64,000 nucleotides of DNA from Lysobacterales bacterium (GTDB taxonomy: Bacteria; Pseudomonadota; Gammaproteobacteria; Xanthomonadales; Xanthomonadaceae), in the NCBI GenBank assembly GCA_014946745.1, contig JADCRD010000002.1, forward strand, positions 682,001 to 746,000, read 5' to 3'. Shown here piece by piece: positions 54,778-63,437 of this stretch (positions are counted from its first letter, which is position 1; each line of letters starts with the position of its first letter). A program made the position numbers and the translations under genes. The notes beneath the pieces are model-generated. The model ran no database searches. It worked only from the letters and a program-made list of their open reading frames with translations, and was not told where the DNA came from.

Positions 54778-55479
54778 ATGCGCCTTGACCGCCTGATCGC
54801 CAACCTCGGCTACGGCAGCCGCCGCGAAGTGCAGGCCTGGTGCCGCGAGGGCTACATCACCGATCGCGCCGGCACGCCGCTGCGCCATGACGCCAACGTC
54901 GAGCCCGCGAACGTGCTGTTCGACGGCGAGGAGCTCGACCCGGTCACGCCGCTGACCCTGATGCTGCACAAGCCGGCCGGCTACACCTGCTCGACCAAGG
55001 ACACTGGCCGCCTCGTCTACGAGCTGCTGCCCGAGCGCTTCCGCTTTCGCGACCCGGTGCTGTCGACGGTTGGCCGACTCGATCGCGAGACCTCGGGTCT
55101 CTTGCTGTTCACCGACGACGGCAGCCTGCTGCATCGGATCATCTCGCCCAAGCAGCACGTGCCCAAGGTCTACGAGGCCGTGCTGGCGGATCCGCTGCGC
55201 GGCGACGAGTCCGAGGTGTTCGGCAGCGGAACGCTGATGCTGGACGGCGAGGACACCCCGCTGAAACCCGCCGGCTTCGAGCGCCTGGGCAACAACGAAG
55301 CGCGCCTGACCCTGCACGAAGGCCGCTATCACCAGGTGCGCCGCATGTTCGGCGCACTCGGCAACCGTGTGGTCGAACTGCACCGCAGTGCGGTAGGTGG
55401 GTTGACGCTTGAGGGCTTGAGCGCGGGGCAATGGCGGCGGCTTGACGAGACCGATCTGCAGCACGTTTTCGGCAGCTGA
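54778..55479 (+). CDS. RsuA-family rRNA pseudouridine synthase
   Basis: A 233-residue pseudouridine synthase: an N-terminal S4-like RNA-binding part (MRLDRLIANLGYGSRREVQAW), then the catalytic VGRLDRETSGLLLFTDDG with its Asp and the closing EGRYHQVRRMFGALGN. RsuA modifies U516 of 16S rRNA; RluE and RluF relatives are alternatives. No gene is close enough downstream to suggest an operon. Confidence 0.9.
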   Translation: MRLDRLIANLGYGSRREVQAWCREGYITDRAGTPLRHDANVEPANVLFDGEELDPVTPLTLMLHKPAGYTCSTKDTGRLVYELLPERFRFRDPVLSTVGRLDRETSGLLLFTDDGSLLHRIISPKQHVPKVYEAVLADPLRGDESEVFGSGTLMLDGEDTPLKPAGFERLGNNEARLTLHEGRYHQVRRMFGALGNRVVELHRSAVGGLTLEGLSAGQWRRLDETDLQHVFGS

Positions 55480-55592
55480 GCCTCACCCGTACGTCCACAG
55501 CCTTATCGACTGGCGCCACCTGCATGGAGGCCGCGACCTTGGGCATCGCCTGCGGCTCCGCCCAACCTGCAAGAGCCCGCGGCGCGCCTTGG

Positions 55593-55692
55593 TAGGTTGG
55601 GCCAAGCGCAGCGCGGCCCAACGCTCGGAAACGAAACCCCGTGGCAAGCGTGGTGAAGCGATGTTGGGCCGCGCTGCGCTTGGCCCAACCTA
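55593..55692. repeat. 30-bp perfect inverted repeat between convergent genes
   Basis: Arms at 55593-55622 and 55663-55692 are exact complements, centred on ggttgggccaagcgcagcg. They lie between RsuA and the TPR gene and probably serve as a bidirectional terminator. The sequence is of a common dispersed type. Confidence 0.75.
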
Positions 55693-55702
55693 CGAGTCCG
55701 CG

Positions 55703-56599
55703 CTAGAGCTTCTTCAGATCCGCCTGCGCCAGCTCGGCGATCTGCTTGTCGCCGGCGCTGGCCAGCTGCAGGGCGGCGCGGGCCTCGTCGGTGCGACCGA
55801 GCTTGGCCAGGATCTGACCGCGACGCCAATGCGCGCCCTCGACGCTGAGATCGCTGGGCTTGTCCTCGACGGCCAGGAACTGGTCGAAGTGCTGCAGGCC
55901 GGCTTCGAGCTCCTCGCCGGTGACCGCGGCGAGGCGGCCCAGCTGGTAGATCGCATAGATGTCATCCGCCTTCCGCTGCAGGGCCTGCTGCCAGACCCCG
56001 CGTGCCTCCGCATTGCGCTGTTCGCGAAGATGCAGGTTCGCCAGCGCCGTGCGGGCGCGGATCGAGGCGGGGTCGGCCTCGACAGCCGCTTCGAAATGGC
56101 TGCGTGCGGCCGCGAAGTCCTGCTCGGACGCCGCCATCTGGCCGCGGGCGAGCTGGCCGTAGGACGGATGGATGGCATCGATCTCGGGCAGCGTCGCTTC
56201 GGCTTTGTCGCGGCCGCCGCCGGCCACGCCCGGCGCCTGCAGGTAGTAGCCGAGCAGATCGAAGCGGGCATCGATGTTGGCCGGGTCGAGCTTGACCGCG
56301 GTTTCCCAGGCCTCGCGACACTTGCCGGCCCAGCTCAGCTTGGTGAACACGCTGGCCTCCAGGGCCTGGCGGCCATAGACGCGGCCCAGCCAAACAAACG
56401 CCTGGGCGTTCTGCGGCTCGCGTTCGGCCCAGGCTTCGGCGAGTTCGATGGCGCGATCGAGGTCGCCGCCGCTCATGACATCGCGCACCTCGATGGCGGC
56501 GGGCGGCAGCGGCGGCGTCTGCGCTTGCGCGGCGTGCGCTCCGAGGGCGAGAGCAAGGAACAGGGCCGAACGGGCAAACAGACGCGGCGACAGGGACAT
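55703..56599 (-). CDS. Periplasmic TPR protein
   Basis: A 298-residue exported protein: signal peptide SALFLALALGAHAAQAQ, then TPR units (AQAFVWLGRVYGRQAL, AIHPSYGQLARGQMAASEQDFAAARSHFEAAVEADP, RTALANLHLREQRNAEARGVWQQAL). No catalytic domain; likely a scaffold or chaperone-like adaptor. Confidence 0.8.
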   Translation of the reverse strand: MSLSPRLFARSALFLALALGAHAAQAQTPPLPPAAIEVRDVMSGGDLDRAIELAEAWAEREPQNAQAFVWLGRVYGRQALEASVFTKLSWAGKCREAWETAVKLDPANIDARFDLLGYYLQAPGVAGGGRDKAEATLPEIDAIHPSYGQLARGQMAASEQDFAAARSHFEAAVEADPASIRARTALANLHLREQRNAEARGVWQQALQRKADDIYAIYQLGRLAAVTGEELEAGLQHFDQFLAVEDKPSDLSVEGAHWRRGQILAKLGRTDEARAALQLASAGDKQIAELAQADLKKL

Positions 56600-56893
56600 G
56601 CGGGCGCTCCGGTGGGTGAGCGCGGAGCATGCAGCGCTTCCGCTAAACCGTCCATGAGTTCAGCGGGTGACTGAAGTCATCCGCCGCGGTGGCTCGGAGT
56701 GCTCGCTGGCAGCTTGCATTGAGGGCATCCGTGCGAAGCGCGGCCGTCCGCAACACGTTCAGGGGAACAGGCGCTGCCGCAGGGCTGCCCCCTCTCCCCC
56801 GGCCCCTCTCCCACGAGGGGAGAGGAGAGCACCGCGTCGCGCTTCATGGGGTTGGCTTCGAATCCCCAATCCCCAATCCCGAATCCCCGCTCC
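56600..56893. repeat. Palindrome and short-repeat cluster
   Basis: 56785-56832 carries a cccctctcccccggcccc / gaggggagagg palindrome like those at 3.3 and 27.6 kb. 56861-56892 has tandem aatcccc / gaatcccc repeats that recur near 38365. No gene seen. Confidence 0.6.
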
Positions 56894-58945
56894 TCACGCC
56901 GCCAGGCCATAGCTCCGCAGCAGGGCCTCGGGCTCGGGTTCGCGGCCGCGGAAGGCGATGAAGCTCTCCAGCGCGGGGCGCGAGCCGCCGACGGCGAGGA
57001 TCTCGCGGCGGAAACGTTCACCCGCTGCTGCATCCAGCACGCCGGCGGCGGCGAAGGCACCGAAGGCATCGGCGGAGAGCACCTCGGCCCACAGGTAGCT
57101 GTAGTAACCGGCCGCATAGCCGCCGGCGAAGATGTGGGTGAAGGTGTTCGGCATGCGCTGCCAGGCCGGCGGGCGGATCACCGCGACTTCGTCGCGCACG
57201 GCATCGAGCAGGGCCATCGCCTGCGCCCCGCGCGCCGGGTCGAACTCCAGATGCAGGCGGAAATCGAACAGGGCGTATTCGAGCTGGCGCACCAGAAACA
57301 GGCCGGCGTGGTAGTGACGCGCCGACAGCAGCTTGTCGAACAGAGCCTGCGGCAGCTTCTCGTCGGTCTGGTAGTGGCCGCCGAGCAGATCGATGCCGAC
57401 GCGCGTCCAGCCGAAGTTCTCCATGAACTGGCTCGGCAGTTCGACCGCATCCCATTCGACGCCGCTGATGCCGCCCACGCCCGGCCAAGCGACCTCGGTC
57501 AGCATGTGGTGCAGGCCGTGGCCGAACTCGTGCAGCAGGGTGATGACGTCGTCGTGGGTCAAGAGCGCCGGCAGCTCGGGCGTCGGCGGCGGCACGTTGC
57601 AGACCAGGAAGGCGACCGGGATCTGCGGGTGCTCCAGCGCATCGATGCGGGCGCGGCAGACGTCCATCCAGGCGCCGCCGCGCTTGCCGCTGCGCGCGTA
57701 GAGGTCGACATAGAAACCGGCGCGCAGGCGGCCGTCGGCATCCAGCACGTCGAAGTAGCGTGCATCCGCATGCCACAGCGGCACGTCATCGCGCGGTGCG
57801 AAGCGCAGCCCATACAGCTGACCGGCCAGCGCGAACAGGCCGTCGATCACGCGGTCGACCGGGAAGTAGGGCTTCAGATCTTCGTCGCTGTAGTCGAAGC
57901 GCTTCTGGCGCAGCTTCTCGGCGGCGTAGCCGACATCCCAGACCTGCAGGGCCTCGATGCCCAGCTCGGTGCGTGCGAATTCCGACAGTTCCGCCAGCTC
58001 ACGTTCGGCCACTGGCTTGGCCTTGGCCGCCAGCTCGCGCAGGAAGCGCAGCACGCGCTCGGGCTCGCCGGCCATCTTGTCGGCCAGCGAGACATGCGCG
58101 CTGGAAGCGAAGCCCAAGAGCCGCGCGGCCTCATGGCGCAGGGCCAGGATCTCGCCGATGCGCGCGCTGTTGTCGTGCTCGCGATCATGCGGGCCCTGGT
58201 CGGAGGCGCGGGTCTGGTACGCCGTGTAGACAGCCTCGCGCAGGGCGCGGTCGTCGGCGAAGTTCAGCACCGCCTGCACGGCCGGGCCTTTCAGCGTGGC
58301 GACGGCGCCCTCGACCTCATGTTCTGCACCCATCGCCCGCAGCATCGATTGCGCGGACTCGGGAATGCCGGAGAGTTCGGCGTCAGTGAGCGGCTTGAAC
58401 CAGGCGTCGGTGCTGTCGAGCACGGCCTCTTCGAACGCGGTGGACAGGCGCGACAGCTCGCTCTGGATCGCCTTGAAGCGCGAGCGTGCAGGCTCTTCGA
58501 GCGCGACACCGGACAGCTCGAAGCCGCGCAGGCTGTCCTCGATGAGCGCGCGTTCGGGCCGTGGCAGGGTGTCGAACTCGGAAGACTGACGCAGCCGCCG
58601 CACCGCCTCGAACAGGCCGCGGTGCTGGCCGAGCGTCGCCGAGAAATCGGTGATGCGCGCTTCGGCCTCGGCGTACACCTCGCGCAGCTCGGCGGAATCG
58701 GCCACGCCGTGCAGATGGCCCACCGGTGCAAAGCTGTGGTCGAGCGCGGCCTGGGCGCGTTCCAGCGGCGCCATCAGGCGGTCGAAGCTGGGCTCGCCGG
58801 GCTGGGCAAGCACCTGCTCGACGCAGGCCTCGTAGCTGGCGATGCGCGCCTCGACGGCGGGCAGAACGTGGTCTGCGGTGATGGTCGGAAAATCGGGCAG
58901 GCCGTGGTCGGCGAGCAGGGGGTTGGCAGAGGTATTGGCGTTCAT
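56894..58945 (-). CDS. prlC: Oligopeptidase A (M3 family)
   Basis: A 683-residue zinc peptidase that breaks down short peptides in the cytoplasm. The HEXXH motif is HEFGH (His472, Glu473, His476) in LLHEFGHGLHHML, and the third ligand lies in GISGVEWDAVELPSQFMENF. Length and full-length similarity match OpdA/PrlC. The gene reads through without interruption. Confidence 0.93.
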   Translation of the reverse strand: MNANTSANPLLADHGLPDFPTITADHVLPAVEARIASYEACVEQVLAQPGEPSFDRLMAPLERAQAALDHSFAPVGHLHGVADSAELREVYAEAEARITDFSATLGQHRGLFEAVRRLRQSSEFDTLPRPERALIEDSLRGFELSGVALEEPARSRFKAIQSELSRLSTAFEEAVLDSTDAWFKPLTDAELSGIPESAQSMLRAMGAEHEVEGAVATLKGPAVQAVLNFADDRALREAVYTAYQTRASDQGPHDREHDNSARIGEILALRHEAARLLGFASSAHVSLADKMAGEPERVLRFLRELAAKAKPVAERELAELSEFARTELGIEALQVWDVGYAAEKLRQKRFDYSDEDLKPYFPVDRVIDGLFALAGQLYGLRFAPRDDVPLWHADARYFDVLDADGRLRAGFYVDLYARSGKRGGAWMDVCRARIDALEHPQIPVAFLVCNVPPPTPELPALLTHDDVITLLHEFGHGLHHMLTEVAWPGVGGISGVEWDAVELPSQFMENFGWTRVGIDLLGGHYQTDEKLPQALFDKLLSARHYHAGLFLVRQLEYALFDFRLHLEFDPARGAQAMALLDAVRDEVAVIRPPAWQRMPNTFTHIFAGGYAAGYYSYLWAEVLSADAFGAFAAAGVLDAAAGERFRREILAVGGSRPALESFIAFRGREPEPEALLRSYGLAA

Positions 58946-59128
58946 GGGTGCGGAGAGTGAGGGCGGCAGGCGCGCAGCTCAAGCGCCACCGTCGCAACAC
59001 CACGGCGCCACCCGAAACACCGCCGGCGCGCAGGGCGCGTGCGGCGCAATGCGGCAGCGGAGCACGTGGGCCAGATCGCCAGCGTCGAGCGGGTGGCCGC
59101 CGCAGGCGGAGCCGGCTTTCTCGCGTGC

Positions 59129-60934
59129 TCAGCCAGAGCGCGGCAGGCTCGCCGGCAGACGCGCAGCCAAGGCCGCCACCGAGCGCACCAGCAGCAGAAA
59201 GACCAGCGGCGAGGCGATCGCCACCAGCAGCACCAGCGCGGGTTCGGCGCGGGTCAGCAGCAGCAGCGCGCTGGTGAGCAGCGACCAGACCGCAAGCCGC
59301 TGCGGCGATTCGCGCAGGCTTTGCACCAGGTGAGTAGTGGGCAGCAGCAGCAGATAGCCCAGCGCAAGCATGAACAGCACCGCCTTGAAGGCGATGAGAT
59401 ACCAGAGGACTTCGAGCGGTCGCTTGGGCAGCAGCGCGCGTGAGTCGCGATAGAACTGGGGATAGGTGCCGGACCGGAGCAGCCCGAAGTGCGAAACCCC
59501 GACCCAGGCGAGCGCGATCCACCAGCTCGCCGCGGCCGGCCAGTGCTCCGGCAGCATCGGCCCCAGCAGCAGCGCGAACTGCAGCGTCAGCGGCAGCAGC
59601 AGCAGGTTCCAGCGGCCTCCGATCCACCACAGCAGCTGCAGCACCGGCAGGCTCAGCGGCAGCAGCAGCCAGGGCTGGGGCAGCAGGCCACCCCAGTAGA
59701 CCGCCGCGGCGCACAGCGCGAGCGCCGCCAGCAGTCGCCAGTAGGGCAATCGGGGGCCTGCGGGAGCGAGGCGCCCCAGGCGGGCGTACAGCAGGTCCAT
59801 GCCCTGCGCGAAGCCTTGCAGCAGCATGCCCAGGGGATAGGCGGCGAACAGAAACAGCAGGCCCAGCCCAAAACCCGCTTCCGTGGAGTCGGAGAACAGG
59901 ACCGCGAGCCCACCCAAGACCACGGCGGCAAGCCCGAAGAGCAGGGCGTGGGCATTGGAGACCGCGTACTTCATCAGGGTGTGGGTCGGGTTGACCCGCG
60001 GCCGGCCCAGAGTCAGCTGCTCGAGCTCCTGGTTCAGCCTCAGCACCGCGCGTCCGGGCTCGCGAAGCAGGCGCCAGCGTGCTCGCCAATGCCGGCGCTG
60101 TTCGACCAGGCGCCGCAGGTCGCCGAACAGCACCCGCTCGGCCGCCGCCCGGGTGCCCGGCGTGCCGTCGAGGCCAAGTTCGGACAGCTTCGCGCGCAGC
60201 GCTTCGCCAAGCTCGGGGCCGAGCTGTGCATCCACCCGGTAGTCGCTGCGCCAGCCGAAGTGGCGCTGCAGCACCGCCGCCACTTCCTCCGGCACCGGGT
60301 TCTCGACCAGCCAGGCGGCGAAGCGGTGGGAGGCTTCCGCCTGGTAGGCCAGCGGCACCTCGTTGAGGGCGAACAGCAGACGCGGCAGAGCATCGATCAG
60401 CGCGGCGTCGCCTTGCTGCGTCCAGTAGTGGTGCAGAGAGGCCAGCAGAGGCGCGGGCTCGACGATCTCGATCGGCGCGGGCTCCTGTGCCGGCTCGCTG
60501 TCGGGAATCGGGACAGGCGCGGCATCGCTGCGCTTCTCGCCCAGTCCGTCGCTGGCCTGGGCGGCGGGCGCAGCAGCGTGAGGCTCGGGCGCGGGCGCGG
60601 GCTGGGGCTGAGGCGCCGGCTCGATGGTGGCCGCAGGGACGGGCGCCGCCTCGGTCGGCGCAGCATCGCCGCGGACGGTATCGGCCTCGACGCCGACCTC
60701 GGGCGTGTGCGCGTGGGCAGGCTCGGAAGCGCGCGGCGCCGGCGCGCCCGGATCGAACGCCTGTGACTGCCGCCACTCCACCCATCCCAAGGCCCACTCG
60801 TAGCACTCGCGCACGCGCTGGTAGCCCTCGGGGTCGCTGTCCGGGCGGTGCTGCTTCACGGCGCGGGCGTAGGCCTGCTTGATGGCGCGGGGGTCTTCGA
60901 TCGGCTCGATGCCGAGCACCTGCCAGGGGTTCAC
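59129..60934 (-). CDS. J-domain-like membrane protein, partner of the Hsp70 gene
   Basis: A 601-residue protein. The N-terminus NPWQVLGIEPIEDPRAIKQAYARAVKQHRPDSDPEGYQRVRE is a J-domain, but the HPD tripeptide is RPD. An acidic Pro/Ala-rich linker (about 70-150), a helical part, and then about eight membrane helices from 340 onward follow. The GTG start at 60934 lies 10 bases after the Hsp70 gene stop; the two form an operon. In E. coli, HscC works with J-proteins DjlB and DjlC, so this is probably its local co-chaperone. The RPD form may not stimulate ATPase in the usual way. Confidence 0.8.
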   Translation of the reverse strand: MNPWQVLGIEPIEDPRAIKQAYARAVKQHRPDSDPEGYQRVRECYEWALGWVEWRQSQAFDPGAPAPRASEPAHAHTPEVGVEADTVRGDAAPTEAAPVPAATIEPAPQPQPAPAPEPHAAAPAAQASDGLGEKRSDAAPVPIPDSEPAQEPAPIEIVEPAPLLASLHHYWTQQGDAALIDALPRLLFALNEVPLAYQAEASHRFAAWLVENPVPEEVAAVLQRHFGWRSDYRVDAQLGPELGEALRAKLSELGLDGTPGTRAAAERVLFGDLRRLVEQRRHWRARWRLLREPGRAVLRLNQELEQLTLGRPRVNPTHTLMKYAVSNAHALLFGLAAVVLGGLAVLFSDSTEAGFGLGLLFLFAAYPLGMLLQGFAQGMDLLYARLGRLAPAGPRLPYWRLLAALALCAAAVYWGGLLPQPWLLLPLSLPVLQLLWWIGGRWNLLLLPLTLQFALLLGPMLPEHWPAAASWWIALAWVGVSHFGLLRSGTYPQFYRDSRALLPKRPLEVLWYLIAFKAVLFMLALGYLLLLPTTHLVQSLRESPQRLAVWSLLTSALLLLTRAEPALVLLVAIASPLVFLLLVRSVAALAARLPASLPRSG

Positions 60935-60944
60935 AGCCGCAGGC

Positions 60945-62621
60945 TCACAGGCGGAAGCCGCGGTCGACGCCGTCCAGCAGCTCGGCAAAGCGCAGCCGTG
61001 CGGCAGCGATTTCCTCAGGGTCCTGGCGGTCGAGGATGTGCTGGAATTGGTACAGCCATTCCTGCAGCTGGGCGCGCTCGGCGCCGAGGTGGTCTTCGTA
61101 CAGACGCTTGGCGCGCTCGATCAGGTAGCGATTCTCCTGCTGCTCGCGCGGGTGCACCTTGAGTGCGTCCAAGGCCTTCAGGATGCGCGCCTGCTCGGGG
61201 GGATCGATGGCACCGGCCTGCTGCTGCAGCACCACCTGGCGTTGGCGGCCGCCCTCTAGCTCGTGGGCATCGACCACCAGCAGGCCACTGGCGTCGTAGG
61301 AGAAGCGCACGTCGATCTGCGCCTGCCCGGCCGGCAGCGGCGGCACGTCCAGACTCACGTGGCCGAGCTTCAGGTTCTCGCTGCCGATCGGCGATTCGCC
61401 CTGGCAGATGTCGAAGTTCACTACCGCCTGCCGGTTCTGCACCGTGGCGTAGCGGCCGACCCGCGAGACCGGCACCGGCGTGTTGCGCTCGATGATCGGT
61501 GAGAAGCGGTCGCCGTCGATGATCACGCCCAGCGAGAACGGCATGACATCGGTCAGCACGATCTCTTCCAGCGCCGCATCGCGCGCCAAGAGGCCCGCCT
61601 GCACGGCGGCGCCGCGGGCGATGATCTCGTCGGGATTGATGCTGCGCAAAGGCAGGCGCTGGAACAATCGCGCCACCGCCTGGCGAACCAGGGGCATGCG
61701 GCTGGCGCCGCCCACCAGCACCACTTCGTCGAGCTGGTCCGGGCGCAGGCGCGCGTCGCCGAGCGCACGCTCGATCGGCCTGCGCAGGCGCGCCAGCAGC
61801 TCGGCGCTGGCCTGCTCGAACTCGTCGCGGCTCACTTCGATGCAGATCGCGGCACCGGCGCAGACCAGACGCACCTCGCAGCGCGGCTGGTCGGTGAGCT
61901 CGCGCTTGGCCTGCTCGGCCGCCTGCCATAGCGCACCCGAGCGCAGCATCGCCTCGACGGCGGCGCGCTGCGGCGGCGGTGCTTTCGACAGCAGCAGCTG
62001 CTGCAGGGCGCGGCCGAAGTCCTCACCGCCGAGCCGGGTATCGCCGGCGCTGGCGCGCACCTGCACCACGCCCTCGAAGTATTCGAGCACCGAGACATCA
62101 AAGGTGCCGCCGCCGAGATCGAACACCAGGAAGGTGCTGTGCTCGGGTCGCTCCTGCAGACCATAGGCGAGACCGGCGGCGGTGGGTTCGTTGAGCAGGC
62201 GCGTGGCCTTGAGGCCCGCCAGCTCGGCGGCGGTCTGGGTCGCGCGTCGCTGGGCCTGGTTGAAGTAGGCCGGCACGGTGATCACCGCGCTCTCGAAGCT
62301 CCGGCCGGCGTGCGCTTCGGCATCCTGCTTGAGCGCGCGCAGCACCAGCGCGGACAGTTCTTCCGGGCGGAACTCGCGACCGCGCAGACGCAGACGCTGC
62401 TCGGTGCCCATCCAGCGTTTGAACGCGACCGCGGTGTCCTGCGGCGCCGTCGCCAGGCGCTCGCGCGCGGCCAGACCGACGAGGGTGTGACCGGCTTCGT
62501 CCACGCTCACCGCCGAGGGGGTGAGGACATGGCCAAGGCTGTTGCGAACCAGTTCAACGCCGCCATCCCGATAGAGCGCAGCGAGGCTGTGGGTGGTGCC
62601 GAGATCGATGCCAAGCTGCAT
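60945..62621 (-). CDS. hscC: Hsp70-family chaperone, HscC-like
   Basis: A 558-residue Hsp70, shorter than DnaK (about 640) because the C-terminal lid is reduced. The ATPase half has MQLGIDLGTTHSLAALY, VITVPAYFNQAQRRATQTAAELAG, LNEPTAAGLAYG and VFDLGGGTFDVSVLE. The substrate-binding half has LTDVMPFSLGVII and FSPIIERNTPVPVSR. The start at 62621 fits the conserved N-terminus. It is the first gene of an operon with the J-like protein. Confidence 0.9.
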   Translation of the reverse strand: MQLGIDLGTTHSLAALYRDGGVELVRNSLGHVLTPSAVSVDEAGHTLVGLAARERLATAPQDTAVAFKRWMGTEQRLRLRGREFRPEELSALVLRALKQDAEAHAGRSFESAVITVPAYFNQAQRRATQTAAELAGLKATRLLNEPTAAGLAYGLQERPEHSTFLVFDLGGGTFDVSVLEYFEGVVQVRASAGDTRLGGEDFGRALQQLLLSKAPPPQRAAVEAMLRSGALWQAAEQAKRELTDQPRCEVRLVCAGAAICIEVSRDEFEQASAELLARLRRPIERALGDARLRPDQLDEVVLVGGASRMPLVRQAVARLFQRLPLRSINPDEIIARGAAVQAGLLARDAALEEIVLTDVMPFSLGVIIDGDRFSPIIERNTPVPVSRVGRYATVQNRQAVVNFDICQGESPIGSENLKLGHVSLDVPPLPAGQAQIDVRFSYDASGLLVVDAHELEGGRQRQVVLQQQAGAIDPPEQARILKALDALKVHPREQQENRYLIERAKRLYEDHLGAERAQLQEWLYQFQHILDRQDPEEIAAARLRFAELLDGVDRGFRL

Positions 62622-62789
62622 GGTCAGTTCAGGCGCGAAAGAAAGAGCGCGCATCTTACCGAGCCGCCAGCGAGCGCGGTCTGGTCCGGCAGCCGCCCAG
62701 GCCGTCGCGAAGTCGGCGCGACCCGTGGGCACGGGCCTACCCCTTCGTCGCGCCCAGTTCGCCGCAGGCCCGAGGGCTCTCGGCGTCAC

Positions 62790-63437
62790 TCAGCCGCCGT
62801 CAGCGATCCGCCACAGGTAGAGCGCCGCCAGGCTCCGCCAGGGCGCCCAGGCGCTGCCGCGTTCGGCCAGTGCGCGGCGGCTGGGCGCCGCGTCCAGGCC
62901 GTCCAGCCACTGCGCGCCGCGACGGATGCCGAGATCGTCCAGCGGCAGCACGTCGGGCCGGCCGAGCCGGAAAATCAGCAGCATCTCAACCGTCCAGCGG
63001 CCGATGCCACGCACGGCGCTGAGCTGCTCGACGATGGAGTCGCTGTCCATGTGCGCCAGCCGATCCGCATCGGGCACGTGGCCGGCCTCTCGACGCGCGC
63101 ACAGGTCGCGCAGGGCGCGCGCCTTGGCCGCCGAGACGCCGCAGGCGCGCAGCGCATGGTCGTCCACGCGTCGCAGCCCCTCCGCGCTCAGGTGATCCGC
63201 CGCCACCGCGGCCTCGACGCGAGCGATGATGGTCGCGGCCGCCTTCCCGGACAGCTGCTGGTGCAGGATCGAGCGGGCCAGTACGTCCACCGTGTCGAAG
63301 GGCTCGTCCCAGCGCGCGCCGACGTCGATCGGACCGATCCGACGCATCGCCGCAGCCAGTCGCGCATCGCGCCGCGCCAGCGAGCGTCGCGCCGCCAGCA
63401 GGTCGAAGCCGCGGCCCGCACTGACGGCTGGACTCAC
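62790..63437 (-). CDS. DNA-3-methyladenine glycosylase II (AlkA-type)
   Basis: A 215-residue HhH-GPD glycosylase that removes alkylated bases. The helix-hairpin-helix with GIGRWTVEMLLIFRLGRPDVLPLDDLGIRRG contains the catalytic Asp of the PLDDLG segment. It is shorter than E. coli AlkA (no N-terminal extra domain). The GTG start at 63437 overlaps the upstream gene's stop (GTGA), so the two are coupled. Confidence 0.9.
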   Translation of the reverse strand: MSPAVSAGRGFDLLAARRSLARRDARLAAAMRRIGPIDVGARWDEPFDTVDVLARSILHQQLSGKAAATIIARVEAAVAADHLSAEGLRRVDDHALRACGVSAAKARALRDLCARREAGHVPDADRLAHMDSDSIVEQLSAVRGIGRWTVEMLLIFRLGRPDVLPLDDLGIRRGAQWLDGLDAAPSRRALAERGSAWAPWRSLAALYLWRIADGG

